From positions 4,712,001 through 4,776,000 of the forward strand of contig NZ_CP108364.1 in the NCBI RefSeq assembly GCF_035946055.1: DNA of 64,000 nt, given 5' to 3'. Below, in pieces: positions 8,295 to 17,435 of the stretch. Below the pieces are notes generated by a model. That model was not told where the DNA came from, did no database searches, and saw only the letters and a list, made by a program, of their open reading frames with translations. Position 1 is the first letter of the stretch. The number at the start of each line of letters is the position of its first letter. The translations under genes were made by a program, and so were the position numbers. This DNA comes from Streptomyces sp. NBC_01341 (GTDB taxonomy: Bacteria > Actinomycetota > Actinomycetes > Streptomycetales > Streptomycetaceae).

Positions 8295-9305
8295 GTGGCG
8301 AAACGACGACTCTCTCAAGTGGCCGAGTACGCGGGTGTCAGCGAGGCGACGGTCAGTCGCGTCCTGAACGGCAGCCCCGATGTGGCGAGCGCGACCCGCG
8401 AGGCGGTGCTCAGCGCGCTCGACGTCTGCGGGATCGAAAGGCCCCGCCGGTACCGGGCGGAACGGGCCGCCCTCATCGGCCTGGTGGTACCCGATCTGCA
8501 GAACCCGATCTTCTCCGCCTTCGCCGAGGCGCTGTGCGGACTGCTGAACAAGCGCGGCCTCATACCCGTGCTGTGCACCCGGACCGCCGACGGCGTCTCC
8601 GAGGCGCACTACATCGAGATGCTGCTCCAGCAGAACATCGGCGGCATCGTCTTCATCGGGGCCAGCTACGCCGACGCGGGTCCGGAACACGGCCGTGCGC
8701 TGCGCGAGCGCAGGATCCCGATGGTGCTGATCAACGCCGCCGACGAGAACCCCGGGGTCGCCCAGGTCCGCGTGGACGACGCGCTCGCCGCCGACCAGGC
8801 GCTGACCCATCTCGCGGCCCTGGGTCACGAACGGATCGGTATGGTCCTCGGTCCGGTGGGGCACGTCCCGTCGGCCCGCAAGCTCGCCGGCTTCGCCGCC
8901 TTCTGCGCCCGCCGGGGTGTCGCCGCCGATGACTGGCGGCGCCTGGTGGTGCACGCGCTCTTCACCATGGAGGGGGGTGCGACCGCCCTGCCGCGCCTGC
9001 TGGCCGAAGGGGTCACCGGGATCGTTTGCGCCAGCGACGCCCTGGCGCTCGGGGCGGTCCGCGGCGCCCGCCGGCAGGGGGTGTCCGTACCGCGTGACCT
9101 CTCCGTGGTGGGGTTCGACGACTCGCCGTTCATGGTGGCCACGGACCCGCCGCTGACCACCGCACGGCAGCCGATCCAGGCGATGGCCTCGGCGGTCGTT
9201 GCCTCCCTGGCGGCGCAGATCGAGGGCCATGCGGGCGCAAACGAGCTCATGATGTTCGACACCGAGCTGATCGTCCGCGGCTCCACGGCCGCCCGGCCGG
9301 CCTGA
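8295..9305 (+). CDS. LacI-family transcriptional regulator of the sugar-uptake cassette
   Basis: A 336-residue regulator. The N-terminal helix-turn-helix (LSQVAEYAGVSEATVSRVLNG) is followed by a periplasmic-binding-protein-like sensor domain with the usual VVPDLQNPIF, VGFDDSPF and PLTTARQPI signatures. The GTG at 8295 is chosen because AGGG lies about 8 nt upstream and the HTH begins within a few residues. A GTG at 8286 is the alternative. The gene is upstream of, and collinear with, the ABC transporter, GH87-like and GH13 genes, so it is the probable local repressor responding to the transported sugar. TTGCG-type half sites occur in its own promoter and in the operon promoter. Confidence 0.9.
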   Translation: MAKRRLSQVAEYAGVSEATVSRVLNGSPDVASATREAVLSALDVCGIERPRRYRAERAALIGLVVPDLQNPIFSAFAEALCGLLNKRGLIPVLCTRTADGVSEAHYIEMLLQQNIGGIVFIGASYADAGPEHGRALRERRIPMVLINAADENPGVAQVRVDDALAADQALTHLAALGHERIGMVLGPVGHVPSARKLAGFAAFCARRGVAADDWRRLVVHALFTMEGGATALPRLLAEGVTGIVCASDALALGAVRGARRQGVSVPRDLSVVGFDDSPFMVATDPPLTTARQPIQAMASAVVASLAAQIEGHAGANELMMFDTELIVRGSTAARPA

Positions 9306-9326
9306 GGGTCCCGGGGGTCATCCGTG

Positions 9327-9386
9327 TTTCTTGCGCAAGCCGCGGAGATTACTTTCTTGCGTTAATGCATTGACTTCTTGCGTAAC
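9327..9386 (+). promoter_or_regulatory. Triple LacI-type operator upstream of the sugar ABC operon
   Basis: Three copies of a TTCTTGCG motif lie before the binding-protein gene: CTTGCGCAAG at 9330-9339 (perfect palindrome with a central CG, typical of LacI-family operators), CTTGCGTTAA at 9356-9365, and CTTGCGTAAC at 9377-9386. The last two are 21 bp apart, two helical turns. The most plausible ligand is the LacI-type protein encoded immediately upstream. Confidence 0.65.
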
Positions 9387-9463
9387 GGGCTTCTACCTTC
9401 AGCGCAGCTCAGTGCTCGGGGTCCGACAGCCCCGCAGCGGACCTCCAGGAAGGCGCGAATCCC

Positions 9464-10837
9464 ATGGTTGGCATGCCAGGCATCAGCAGACGTCAGGTTC
9501 TCGGCTCGGCGACGGCCGCCGCTCTCGCTCTTGCGCTCACGGCGTGCGGCGGATCCGGCTCCTCGCCCTCCGGCGTGGACAAGGACGGGGTGGTCACGAT
9601 CAGCGTGAACGGCATGCCGGCCAAGACGCAGGCGGTCGACCGCGCGAACTTCCTGGAGGACGTCAAGGTCTTCGAGAAGAGCCACCCGAAGATCAGGATC
9701 GACGCCCGCGAGGGCCAGATGGACCCCAAGACGTTCGCGGCGAAGCTCGCGGGCGGTCAGCTGGAGGACGTGTACTACGTCTACTTCACGGACCCCGCCG
9801 GACTGATCCAGCGCCGCCAGGCCGCGGACATCAGCAAGTACGTCGGGGAGGTGCCGTTCTTCGAGGACATCGACCCCGCGCTGATGAAGGTCTTCAAGGA
9901 CGCCGGCGGCCGGACGTACGGACTGCCCACCGGCAACTACTCGCTCGGTCTTCTCTACAACCGGGCGCTGTTCACCAAGGCCGGACTCGACCCCGCGAAG
10001 CCGCCGGTCACCTGGGAGGAGGTCCGCACCGCCGCGAAGAAGATCAGTGCGCTCGGTGACGGCACCGTCGGATACGCCGACTACAGCAAGAACAACCAGG
10101 GCGGCTGGCACCTGACCTCGTGGATCTACTCCATGGGCGGTGACGTGGCCACCCGGCAGGACGGCAGGTGGAAGGCCGCGTTCGACAGCGAGGCGGGCCA
10201 CAAGGCACTCCAGGCCCTTCACGACATGCGCTGGACCGACAAGAGCATGGGCACCCGTCAGCTCCTGGAGATAGCCGACGTCCAGAAGATGATGGGCTCC
10301 GGCAAGCTCGGAATGTACATGGCCGGACCCGACAACATCCCCACCATCGTCAAACAGTTCGAGCGGGAGTACGCGGAGTACGGCCTCGCGGCGCTCCCCG
10401 GCACCGCGACCCTCGGCGGCGGCGACGGCTTCATGTTCAACCCGAAGGCGTCCCCGGAGAAGATCAAGGCCGGGCTGCAGTGGGTCCAGTGGAAGTACCT
10501 GCGCAGCCCCGAGCGCGAGGCGGTGGACAGCAAGCGGGCCAAGGCCGCCGGCGTGCCGATCGGACTGCCGCAGCCCCGGCTCCTCGCGGGCGAGGCGCAG
10601 GCGGAGATCGACAAGATCCACGACCAGTACGCCAACACCCCGGTCGAGAACTACCAGCCGTTCATCGAGCGGAACGCCCAGGTGGAGACCAAGGTCGAGC
10701 CGCCCAACGCACAGCAGCTCTACACGATCCTCGACGGTGTCATGCAGTCGGTGCTGACCAAGAAGGACGCGGACATCGACGCGCTGCTGGCCGAGGCCGC
10801 GAAGAAGGCCGACGTCGTGCTCGCCTCGGTGAAGTGA
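9464..10837 (+). CDS. ABC transporter sugar-binding lipoprotein
   Basis: A 457-residue extracellular solute-binding protein of the family-1 (carbohydrate) type. The N-terminus has a twin-arginine-like SRRQVLG, a hydrophobic core and a lipobox LTAC, so it should be a membrane-anchored lipoprotein. The mature part has the expected two-lobe pattern (DGRTYGLPT-like segment, GGDGFMFNPKASPEK near the C-terminal third). An AGGAAGG Shine-Dalgarno sits 10 nt before the ATG. It is the first gene of an operon with two permeases, a secreted glycanase and a GH13 enzyme. No ATPase is encoded here, so a shared MsiK-type ATPase is expected (inference). Confidence 0.9.
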   Translation: MVGMPGISRRQVLGSATAAALALALTACGGSGSSPSGVDKDGVVTISVNGMPAKTQAVDRANFLEDVKVFEKSHPKIRIDAREGQMDPKTFAAKLAGGQLEDVYYVYFTDPAGLIQRRQAADISKYVGEVPFFEDIDPALMKVFKDAGGRTYGLPTGNYSLGLLYNRALFTKAGLDPAKPPVTWEEVRTAAKKISALGDGTVGYADYSKNNQGGWHLTSWIYSMGGDVATRQDGRWKAAFDSEAGHKALQALHDMRWTDKSMGTRQLLEIADVQKMMGSGKLGMYMAGPDNIPTIVKQFEREYAEYGLAALPGTATLGGGDGFMFNPKASPEKIKAGLQWVQWKYLRSPEREAVDSKRAKAAGVPIGLPQPRLLAGEAQAEIDKIHDQYANTPVENYQPFIERNAQVETKVEPPNAQQLYTILDGVMQSVLTKKDADIDALLAEAAKKADVVLASVK

Positions 10838-10839
10838 CG

Positions 10840-11820
10840 ATGTCCGCCCAGCCGCTCTCCGCAGCCGCGGAGAAGAGCACGGAAGAGGACCCTCTGCCTT
10901 CGCCCCGGCCCCCGGCCGGGACACGGGCGGGGGCGGCGGCCGGGAACTCCCGGTTCCGCAGGGCCGTTCGCGAGAACCTGGCCGCCTACCTCTTCCTCGC
11001 CGCCGGAGTGCTCTGCTTCGCCCTCTTCTCCTGGTACCCGATCGTGCGCGGGGTCCTGCTCGGCTTCCAGCAGGTCACCTTCGCCGAACCCGCCCGGTGG
11101 GTGGGTCTGGACAACTTCCGGCGGCTGTTCGACGACCCGCTGTTCCTGACCGCCTGGCAGAACACCGGCTACTTCACCCTGCTCGCCCTGGTCCTCGGCT
11201 TCGCGGCCCCGTTCGCCACCGCCGTCGTCCTGAACGAGCTGCGGCACGGCCGGCCGTATCTGCGCATGACCGTCTACCTGCCGGTCATGCTGCCGCCCAT
11301 CGTCACCATGCTGCTCTGGCGCCAGTTCTACGACCCCGGCCCCGGCCTGTTCAACACCGTGCTGGAGACCCTCCGGCTGCCGGCCCAGCAGTGGCTGGAG
11401 TCGGAGAACCTCGCCATGGTCTCCCTGGTCCTCGTCTCCACCTGGGCCAACATGGGCACCACCACCCTGATCTACCTGGCGGCGCTCGGCGGAATCCCGG
11501 GAGAGCTTTACGAGGCCGCCGAGCTGGACGGCGCGTCGATCCGGCAGCGGTTGTGGCACGTCACGATCCCGCAGATGCGGTTCATCCTGATGATCACCCT
11601 GCTGCTCCAGGTCATCGGCACCATGCAGGTGTTCGTCGAACCCTTCGTCCTCACCGGCGGCGGACCCGACGACGCCACCGTCACCGTGCTCCTGCTCCTC
11701 TACCGCTACGCCTTCGTCTACAACGACTTCGGCCTGGCCAGCGCCATGAGCACGCTGCTCTTCGTCGTGCTCGGCCTCTTCTCCGTCGTCTATCTGCGCC
11801 TCACCCGGAGCAAGGGCTGA
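10840..11820 (+). CDS. Sugar ABC transporter permease, MalF/UgpA type
   Basis: A 326-residue inner-membrane protein with six predicted membrane segments after a 40-residue Pro/Ala-rich cytoplasmic tail. The EAA loop that docks the ATPase is visible as YEAAELDGASIRQRLWHVTIP. The start ATG comes 2 nt after the stop of the binding-protein gene, so translation is coupled. It forms a heterodimeric channel with the next gene. Confidence 0.92.
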   Translation: MSAQPLSAAAEKSTEEDPLPSPRPPAGTRAGAAAGNSRFRRAVRENLAAYLFLAAGVLCFALFSWYPIVRGVLLGFQQVTFAEPARWVGLDNFRRLFDDPLFLTAWQNTGYFTLLALVLGFAAPFATAVVLNELRHGRPYLRMTVYLPVMLPPIVTMLLWRQFYDPGPGLFNTVLETLRLPAQQWLESENLAMVSLVLVSTWANMGTTTLIYLAALGGIPGELYEAAELDGASIRQRLWHVTIPQMRFILMITLLLQVIGTMQVFVEPFVLTGGGPDDATVTVLLLLYRYAFVYNDFGLASAMSTLLFVVLGLFSVVYLRLTRSKG

Positions 11821-11834
11821 GAGGGAGTACCGCC

Positions 11835-12722
11835 ATGGCTGCCGAAACCCCCGCACGCACACTGATCGCGCCCGCCGAGATGAACCGCCGCACCGGCCGG
11901 TTCCTCTACCGCTTCGTGCTCGCCGCCACCCTGACCGGTTTCACGGTCGCCTTCGTCCTCCCGCTCTACTGGATGACGTCGGGTGCGCTGAAGTCCTCCT
12001 CCGAGCTGGCCGACCCGAACCCCACCCTGTTCCCGGAGAGCTGGCACCCGGAGAGCTACACCGAGGCGTGGACGAACGTCGGGCTCGGCCACTTCTTCCT
12101 CAACACGCTGGTGCTCGCCCTCGGCGCCTGGCTGACACAGCTGCTGGTGGACGTGTCCGCCGCGTACGCCCTGTCGAAGCTCCGGCCGGTGCTCGGCAAC
12201 GTCGTCCTCGGCCTGATGCTGGCGACGTTGATGCTGCCGGTGTCGGCGCTGCTCGTGCCGACGTACCTGGCCGTGGTCGACGTGCCCCTCTTCCACGTCA
12301 ACCTGATCAACACACCGTTCGCGATCTGGCTGCCCGCCGCGGCCAACGCCTTCAACATCTTCATCCTCAAGCGGTTCTTCGACCAGATACCCGCCGAACT
12401 CCTCGACTCCGCACGGATCGACGGAGCGGGCACGCTCAGGGTCCTGGCGTCGGTGGTCCTGCCGCTTTCCCGCCCGGTGCTCGCCGTCGTGTCGATCTTC
12501 GCGGTCGTCGGAGTCTGGAAGGACTTCCTCTGGCCCATGCTCGTCCTCCCCGACGAGGCGAAGCAGCCGATCACCGTCGCGCTCAACCGGCTCTCGGAGT
12601 TCATGCCGGCCAACCAGCTGCTGGCCGGGATGGTCATGGCGAGCATCCCCCTGCTCGTCCTCTTCCTGATCTTCCAGCGCCACATCATCGCGGGTCTCAC
12701 CGCGGGCAGCCTCAAGGGCTGA
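11835..12722 (+). CDS. Sugar ABC transporter permease, MalG/UgpE type
   Basis: A 295-residue permease with six predicted membrane segments and an EAA loop (AELLDSARIDGAGTLRVLASVVLP). It starts 14 bp after the first permease with GAGGGA 8 nt upstream of the ATG. The C-terminus ends in the typical GLTAGSLKG. It partners the preceding permease. Confidence 0.92.
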   Translation: MAAETPARTLIAPAEMNRRTGRFLYRFVLAATLTGFTVAFVLPLYWMTSGALKSSSELADPNPTLFPESWHPESYTEAWTNVGLGHFFLNTLVLALGAWLTQLLVDVSAAYALSKLRPVLGNVVLGLMLATLMLPVSALLVPTYLAVVDVPLFHVNLINTPFAIWLPAAANAFNIFILKRFFDQIPAELLDSARIDGAGTLRVLASVVLPLSRPVLAVVSIFAVVGVWKDFLWPMLVLPDEAKQPITVALNRLSEFMPANQLLAGMVMASIPLLVLFLIFQRHIIAGLTAGSLKG

Positions 12723-12750
12723 CCCGCCCCCAAGGGAAGGGCACACTGCC

Positions 12751-15696
12751 GTGTCTCCTGCACCAAGAAAGCGCTCCCGGGCCGCCGTCCGGCTCACGTT
12801 CCCCGTCCTCGCGTCCCTGCTCGGCACCGTGCTGTACGGGGTCGGGGCCGCCCAGGCGGCCACCGTCACCGTGGAAGCCGAGTCGTCCCAGCTGTCCGGG
12901 GGCGCCGCCGTGTCCACCGATCACGGCGGCTACACCGGATCCGGATTCGTCGGCGGCTTCACCGACGCCCACAAGGGATCCGCCTCGGTGTCCTTCGGCG
13001 TGACCGCCCAGGCCGCGGGCACCGGCTCCATAGCCCTGCGGTACGCGAACGGCACCGGCGCGACGATGACGCTGAGCCTGTACGTCAACGGGGCCATGGT
13101 CCGCCAGGTCAGCCTGCCGCCGACCGCGAACTGGGACACCTGGGCCACGCAGCGAGAGACGGTCACCTACGCCAAGGGCGCCAACACGGTCGCCTGGACG
13201 TTCACCGGCTCCGACAGCGGCAACGTCAACATCGACAACAGCACCGCCGACACGTCCGCGGGCACGGGCACCCCGACCCCGGCCGGCGCCCTGGAGGCGG
13301 AGTCCGCACAGCTCTCGGGCGGTGCCGTCGCCGCGGCCGACCACACCGGCTTCACGGGCACCGGCTTCGCGGGCGGCCTCACCGACGCCAACAAGGGCTC
13401 CGCCTCCGTCTCCTTCGGCGTGAACTCCGCCGAGGCAGGGGCCGGTTCGGCAGCCCTGCGGTACGCCAACGGCACCGGCGCCACGATGACGCTGAGCCTG
13501 TACGTCAACGGGGCCAAGGTCCGCCAGGTCAGCCTCCCGGCGACCGCGAACTGGGACACCTGGGCCACGCAGCAGGAGGCGGTGACGTACGCGAAGGGGG
13601 CGAACACCGTCGCCTGGACGTTCACCACCGCCGACAGCGGCAACGTCAACATCGACAGCCTCACCCCGGCCACCCCCACCGTGCCGACCGACCCCGGCGG
13701 CCCCACCACCCTGACCCACCAGGCCGAGGACGCCTTCGCCTCCGGCGGACCGGCGAGGGCCACCGCCGTCACGGGCTACGAGGGAAGCGGCTACCTCTCC
13801 GGCTTCACCGCCACCGGTGCCCGCGCCGTGTTCGCGGTGAACGCCCCCGGCGCCGCGACGTACCCGGTGACCGTGCGCTACCGCACCCCCGACGCCACCG
13901 CGTCGACCATCACCCTGCTGGCCAACGGCACCACCGTCCGGCGGCTCACCCTGCCCGGCACCGGCGGCGCCTGGAAGAGCGCCGCCACCGACGTGCCCCT
14001 GCGGGCCGCGCTCAACCACGTCACCCTGCGCACCGCCTCCGGGGACAACGGCACCCTCCAGCTCGACGGCATCGAGGTCACCGGCTCCACGCCCGACAGC
14101 ACCCGGGGCGCGACCATGCCGTACACCGCCTACGAGGCGGAGAGCGGCAGCACCGACGCCGGCACGACCGGTCCCGACCGCACCTACCTGACCGTCCCGT
14201 CCGAGGCATCCGGCCGCAAGGCCGTCGTCCTGGACGCCACCGGCGAGTACGTGCAGTTCACGCTGACCAAGCCCGCCAACGCCCTGACCCTGCGCTACTC
14301 CGTCCCGGACAACGCGGCGGGCACCGGCATCGACACCACCCTCAGCGTCTACGCCGACGGCACCCAGCTCCGGGACCTGCCCCTCACCTCCAAGTACAGC
14401 TGGGTCTACGGCGGCTACCCGTACACCAACAACCCCTCCCAGGGCTCGGGCCACCACTTCTTCGACGAGACCCGCACGCTGCTGACCGGGACGCTCCCGG
14501 CCGGCACCGTGCTGAAGTTCCAGAAAGACGCGGGCGACACCGCAGCCTCCTACACCCTCGACCTGGTGGAGACCGAGACCGCGCCCGCCGCGCTGACCAT
14601 GCCGTCCACCGGCTTCGTCTCCGCGACCACGCTCGGCGTCACCCCGAACGACTCCGGCGACGACACGGGCGCCCTGAACACGGCGCTGAACACGGCCACC
14701 TCCCAGGGCAAGGGGCTCTGGCTGCCCGCCGGCACGTACGACATCTCCGGGCACGTCGACCTCGCCGGCGCCGACCTGCGCGGCGCCGGCCAGTGGCACA
14801 CCGTGCTGCGGGGCAAGAACGGCAAGGGCGGGCTCTTCGGACGCGGCGGCACCAGCAACGTCCAGGACCTGATGATCGCCGGTGACGTCTCCTACCGTGA
14901 CGACGCCAACTTCGACGCGGCGATCGAGGGCGACTTCGGCAACGGGTCCACCCTGACGAACCTCTGGATCCAGCACACCAAGGTCGGCCTCTGGATCGAC
15001 GCCCCGACCAACGGCCTGTACGCCTCCGGGCTCCGCATCCGCGACACCTTCGCGGACGGCGTCAACCTCCACAAGGGCACCAGGGCGACCGAGGTCTCCC
15101 GGAGCAGCGTCCGCAACACCGGTGACGACGGACTCGCGATGTTCTCCGAGGCCCAGGCCGTCACCGACAGCGCGTTCCGCTTCAACACCGTGCAGCTCCC
15201 GATGCTCGCCAACGCGGTCGGCATCTACGGCGGCAACGACAACCGGGTCGAGGACAACATCCTCGCCGACACGGTCACCGGCTCGTCCGGCATCGCCATC
15301 AGCAGCCGCTTCGCACCGGTGCCCTTCAGCGGCACGACGTCCGTACAGCGCAACACCCTGACACGCACGGGCGGTTACGAACCGAACTGGCAGAGCAAGC
15401 TCGGTGCCCTCTGGATCTACGCCGACTCCTCCGACATCACCGCACCCGTCCTGGTCAAGGACAACGAGATCCTCGACAGCACCTACAGCGGACTGCTCGT
15501 CTCCTGGCAGAAGAACGTCAGCGGGCTCACCGTCGACGGACTCAAGATCGACAAGGCCGGTTTGTACGGCATCGAGATCGACTCCGCGGGAGCCGGAACC
15601 TTCTCCCGCGTGACCGTGAGCGGCGCGGCCGCCGGCGGTCTCTCCAGTGCGGGTGGTTTCGCGATCACCCGGGGCGCCGGCAACACCGGCTGGTAG
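12751..15696 (+). CDS. Secreted multi-CBM parallel beta-helix glycanase, probably GH87-like alpha-1,3-glucanase
   Basis: A 981-residue secreted enzyme. Signal peptide about 1-36 (cleavage after AQA). Two nearly identical carbohydrate-binding modules of the CBM6/35 type follow (about 41-165 and 180-305), each with EAESxQLSGG, GFxGGxTD and NWDTWATQ. A third related module (about 325-450) and a fourth region come next. From about residue 610 the protein is a parallel beta-helix with repeated NG/G-rich turns. Acidic residues D769 (TFADGVNLHKG) and D792-D793 (NTGDDGLAMFS) have the single-Asp plus Asp-pair spacing expected of beta-helix glycosidases (GH28/49/87). The FADGVN...GDDGLAM pattern suggests the GH87 mycodextranase family. 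GTG start at 12751 with AAGGGAAGG upstream. GH49 or another beta-helix family remains possible. Confidence 0.6.
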   Translation: MSPAPRKRSRAAVRLTFPVLASLLGTVLYGVGAAQAATVTVEAESSQLSGGAAVSTDHGGYTGSGFVGGFTDAHKGSASVSFGVTAQAAGTGSIALRYANGTGATMTLSLYVNGAMVRQVSLPPTANWDTWATQRETVTYAKGANTVAWTFTGSDSGNVNIDNSTADTSAGTGTPTPAGALEAESAQLSGGAVAAADHTGFTGTGFAGGLTDANKGSASVSFGVNSAEAGAGSAALRYANGTGATMTLSLYVNGAKVRQVSLPATANWDTWATQQEAVTYAKGANTVAWTFTTADSGNVNIDSLTPATPTVPTDPGGPTTLTHQAEDAFASGGPARATAVTGYEGSGYLSGFTATGARAVFAVNAPGAATYPVTVRYRTPDATASTITLLANGTTVRRLTLPGTGGAWKSAATDVPLRAALNHVTLRTASGDNGTLQLDGIEVTGSTPDSTRGATMPYTAYEAESGSTDAGTTGPDRTYLTVPSEASGRKAVVLDATGEYVQFTLTKPANALTLRYSVPDNAAGTGIDTTLSVYADGTQLRDLPLTSKYSWVYGGYPYTNNPSQGSGHHFFDETRTLLTGTLPAGTVLKFQKDAGDTAASYTLDLVETETAPAALTMPSTGFVSATTLGVTPNDSGDDTGALNTALNTATSQGKGLWLPAGTYDISGHVDLAGADLRGAGQWHTVLRGKNGKGGLFGRGGTSNVQDLMIAGDVSYRDDANFDAAIEGDFGNGSTLTNLWIQHTKVGLWIDAPTNGLYASGLRIRDTFADGVNLHKGTRATEVSRSSVRNTGDDGLAMFSEAQAVTDSAFRFNTVQLPMLANAVGIYGGNDNRVEDNILADTVTGSSGIAISSRFAPVPFSGTTSVQRNTLTRTGGYEPNWQSKLGALWIYADSSDITAPVLVKDNEILDSTYSGLLVSWQKNVSGLTVDGLKIDKAGLYGIEIDSAGAGTFSRVTVSGAAAGGLSSAGGFAITRGAGNTGW
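12868..13657 (+). repeat. Internal duplication of a carbohydrate-binding module
   Basis: Two tandem segments (about 12868-13237 and 13288-13657) are near-identical at both DNA and protein level. For example, cgatgacgctgagcctgta recurs around 13060 and 13480. This indicates recent duplication or gene conversion of the CBM. Confidence 0.85.
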
Positions 15697-15703
15697 CCCG
15701 ACC

Positions 15704-15738
15704 GGTGCGGGCCCGCCCCTGACCTGCGGGCCCGCACC
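15704..15738 (+). terminator. Intercistronic hairpin before the GH13 gene
   Basis: A perfect 13-bp inverted repeat (15704-15716 and 15726-15738) lies between the beta-helix glycanase and the GH13 gene, with no U-run. It could terminate partially or protect the upstream mRNA. Confidence 0.6.
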
Positions 15739-15767
15739 ACCTCATATATACCGAGCAAGGAGTCTCA

Positions 15768-17384
15768 GTGACCACCCACTGGTGGCGGCACGCCGCGATC
15801 TACCAGATCTACGTACGCAGTTTCGCGGACGGCGACGGAGACGGCACCGGCGACCTCGCCGGCGTCCGCAGCCGCCTCCCGTACCTGCGCGAGCTCGGCG
15901 TGGACGCCCTGTGGTTCACCCCCTGGTACACCTCGCCGATGGCCGACGGAGGCTACGACGTCGCGGACTACCGCGACATCGACCCGCTCTTCGGCACCCT
16001 CGCCGAAGCCGAGCGGCTCATCACCGAGGCCCACGGGCACGGCCTGCGCGTCCTCATCGACCTGGTGCCCAACCACTGCTCCGACCAGCACCCCTGGTTC
16101 CGGGCCGCGCTCGCCGCCGGCCCCGGATCGCCGGAGCGGAGCCGCTTCTGGTTCGTGCCGGGCCGCGGCGCGGACGGCGAACTCCCGCCCAACGACTGGA
16201 CGTCCTACTTCGGCGGCAGCGCGTGGACCCGGGTGACCGAGGCGGACGGCAGCCCCGGGCCCTGGTACCTCCACATGTTCGCCCCCGAACAGCCGGACCT
16301 GAACTGGGAACACCCCGAGGTGCGGGCCGAGTTCGAGGACGTCCTTCGCTTCTGGCTGGACCGGGGCGTCGACGGATTCCGCATCGACGTGGCCCACGGA
16401 CTGGCCAAGAAGCCCGGGCTGCCCGACGTCGGAGCGGACCCGGACGTCACGGACCTGCCCTACCAGGACTGCGACGCGGTGCACGACATCTACCGGTCCT
16501 GGCGCAAGATCCTCGACACCTACGACGGCGAGCGCACCTTCGTCGGTGAGGTCTGGCTGCCGACCCCCGAGCAGTCGGCACGCTACCTCCGCCCCGACGA
16601 GCTGCACTCGGCGTTCAACTTCGAGTTCCTGTGCTGCGCGTGGGACGCGGACGCGCTGCGCCGGGTCGTCGCGGAGACCTTCGCCGGACTCGCACCGGTG
16701 GGGGCGCCGCCCACCTGGGTCCTGTCCAACCACGACACGATCCGCCACGTCACGCGCTACGGCCGCGAGGACACCTCGTTCGACATGGGCGACAAGCGGC
16801 TGCTCGACCCGAGCGACCCGGTGCTCGGCCGCCGCCGGGCCAGGGCGGCCGCGCTGCTGACCCTTTCCCTGCCCGGTGGGGTCTACGTCTACCAGGGGGA
16901 CGAACTGGGCCTCCCCGAGGTGCAGGACCTGCCCGACGAACTGCTCCAGGACCCCACCTACGTGCGCTCGGGCGGCACGGACCGGGGCCGCGACGGCTGC
17001 CGGGTGCCCTTGCCGTGGAGCGGTTCCGGTACATCGCTCGGCTTCTCGCCGGACGGCGCCGCGCCCTCCTGGCTGCCGCAGCCGGCGTCCTGGTCCGGGC
17101 TGGGCGCGGAGGCGCAGCAGGACGATCCGGAGTCCTTCCTGAACCTCTACCGCACCGCGCTGGCGCTGCGCCGCGAACGCCTGGTCCCCCTGCCCGAGAC
17201 GCTGACCTGGGTGGATGCCGGGCCCGGGACGGTGTGCTTCGACCGGCAGGACGGCTTCCGCTGCCTGCTCAACGCGTCGCCCGCGGCGATCGGGCTCCCG
17301 GACGGCGCGCGGGTCCTGCTCGCCAGCGGCCCGCTCCCGGACGGCGCGGTCCCGCCGGACACCACGGTGTGGCTCTCCCTCTGA
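15768..17384 (+). CDS. GH13 alpha-glucosidase (cytoplasmic)
   Basis: A 538-residue glycoside hydrolase family 13 protein without a signal peptide, predicted to hydrolyse imported alpha-gluco-oligosaccharides. The conserved regions are all present: DLVPNHCS (region I), GFRIDVAH with nucleophile Asp207 (region II), FVGEVW with acid/base Glu261 (region III), and SNHD with Asp323 (region IV). The opening WWRHAAIYQIYVRSFADGDGDGTGDLAG is typical of alpha-glucosidase/oligo-1,6-glucosidase members. GTG start with AAGGAG 6 nt upstream. As last gene of the cassette it is the likely intracellular step after uptake. The linkage specificity cannot be read from sequence. Confidence 0.9.
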   Translation: MTTHWWRHAAIYQIYVRSFADGDGDGTGDLAGVRSRLPYLRELGVDALWFTPWYTSPMADGGYDVADYRDIDPLFGTLAEAERLITEAHGHGLRVLIDLVPNHCSDQHPWFRAALAAGPGSPERSRFWFVPGRGADGELPPNDWTSYFGGSAWTRVTEADGSPGPWYLHMFAPEQPDLNWEHPEVRAEFEDVLRFWLDRGVDGFRIDVAHGLAKKPGLPDVGADPDVTDLPYQDCDAVHDIYRSWRKILDTYDGERTFVGEVWLPTPEQSARYLRPDELHSAFNFEFLCCAWDADALRRVVAETFAGLAPVGAPPTWVLSNHDTIRHVTRYGREDTSFDMGDKRLLDPSDPVLGRRRARAAALLTLSLPGGVYVYQGDELGLPEVQDLPDELLQDPTYVRSGGTDRGRDGCRVPLPWSGSGTSLGFSPDGAAPSWLPQPASWSGLGAEAQQDDPESFLNLYRTALALRRERLVPLPETLTWVDAGPGTVCFDRQDGFRCLLNASPAAIGLPDGARVLLASGPLPDGAVPPDTTVWLSL

Positions 17385-17395
17385 GCGTCGGCGTG

Positions 17396-17424
17396 GAGGC
17401 GCTTCCGGGTTCCCGGAACGCCTT
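17396..17424. terminator. Hairpin between convergent GH13 and IclR genes
   Basis: An imperfect inverted repeat (gaggcgcttccggg / cccggaacgcctt, one bulged C) between the GH13 stop and the IclR stop. It is likely a bidirectional terminator. Confidence 0.55.
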
Positions 17425-17435
17425 CGTGTCCGGAC

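Noticed and set aside
12712..15072. 786-codon minus-strand frame
   Set aside because: Antisense to the glycanase; its repeats mirror the duplicated CBM on the opposite strand.
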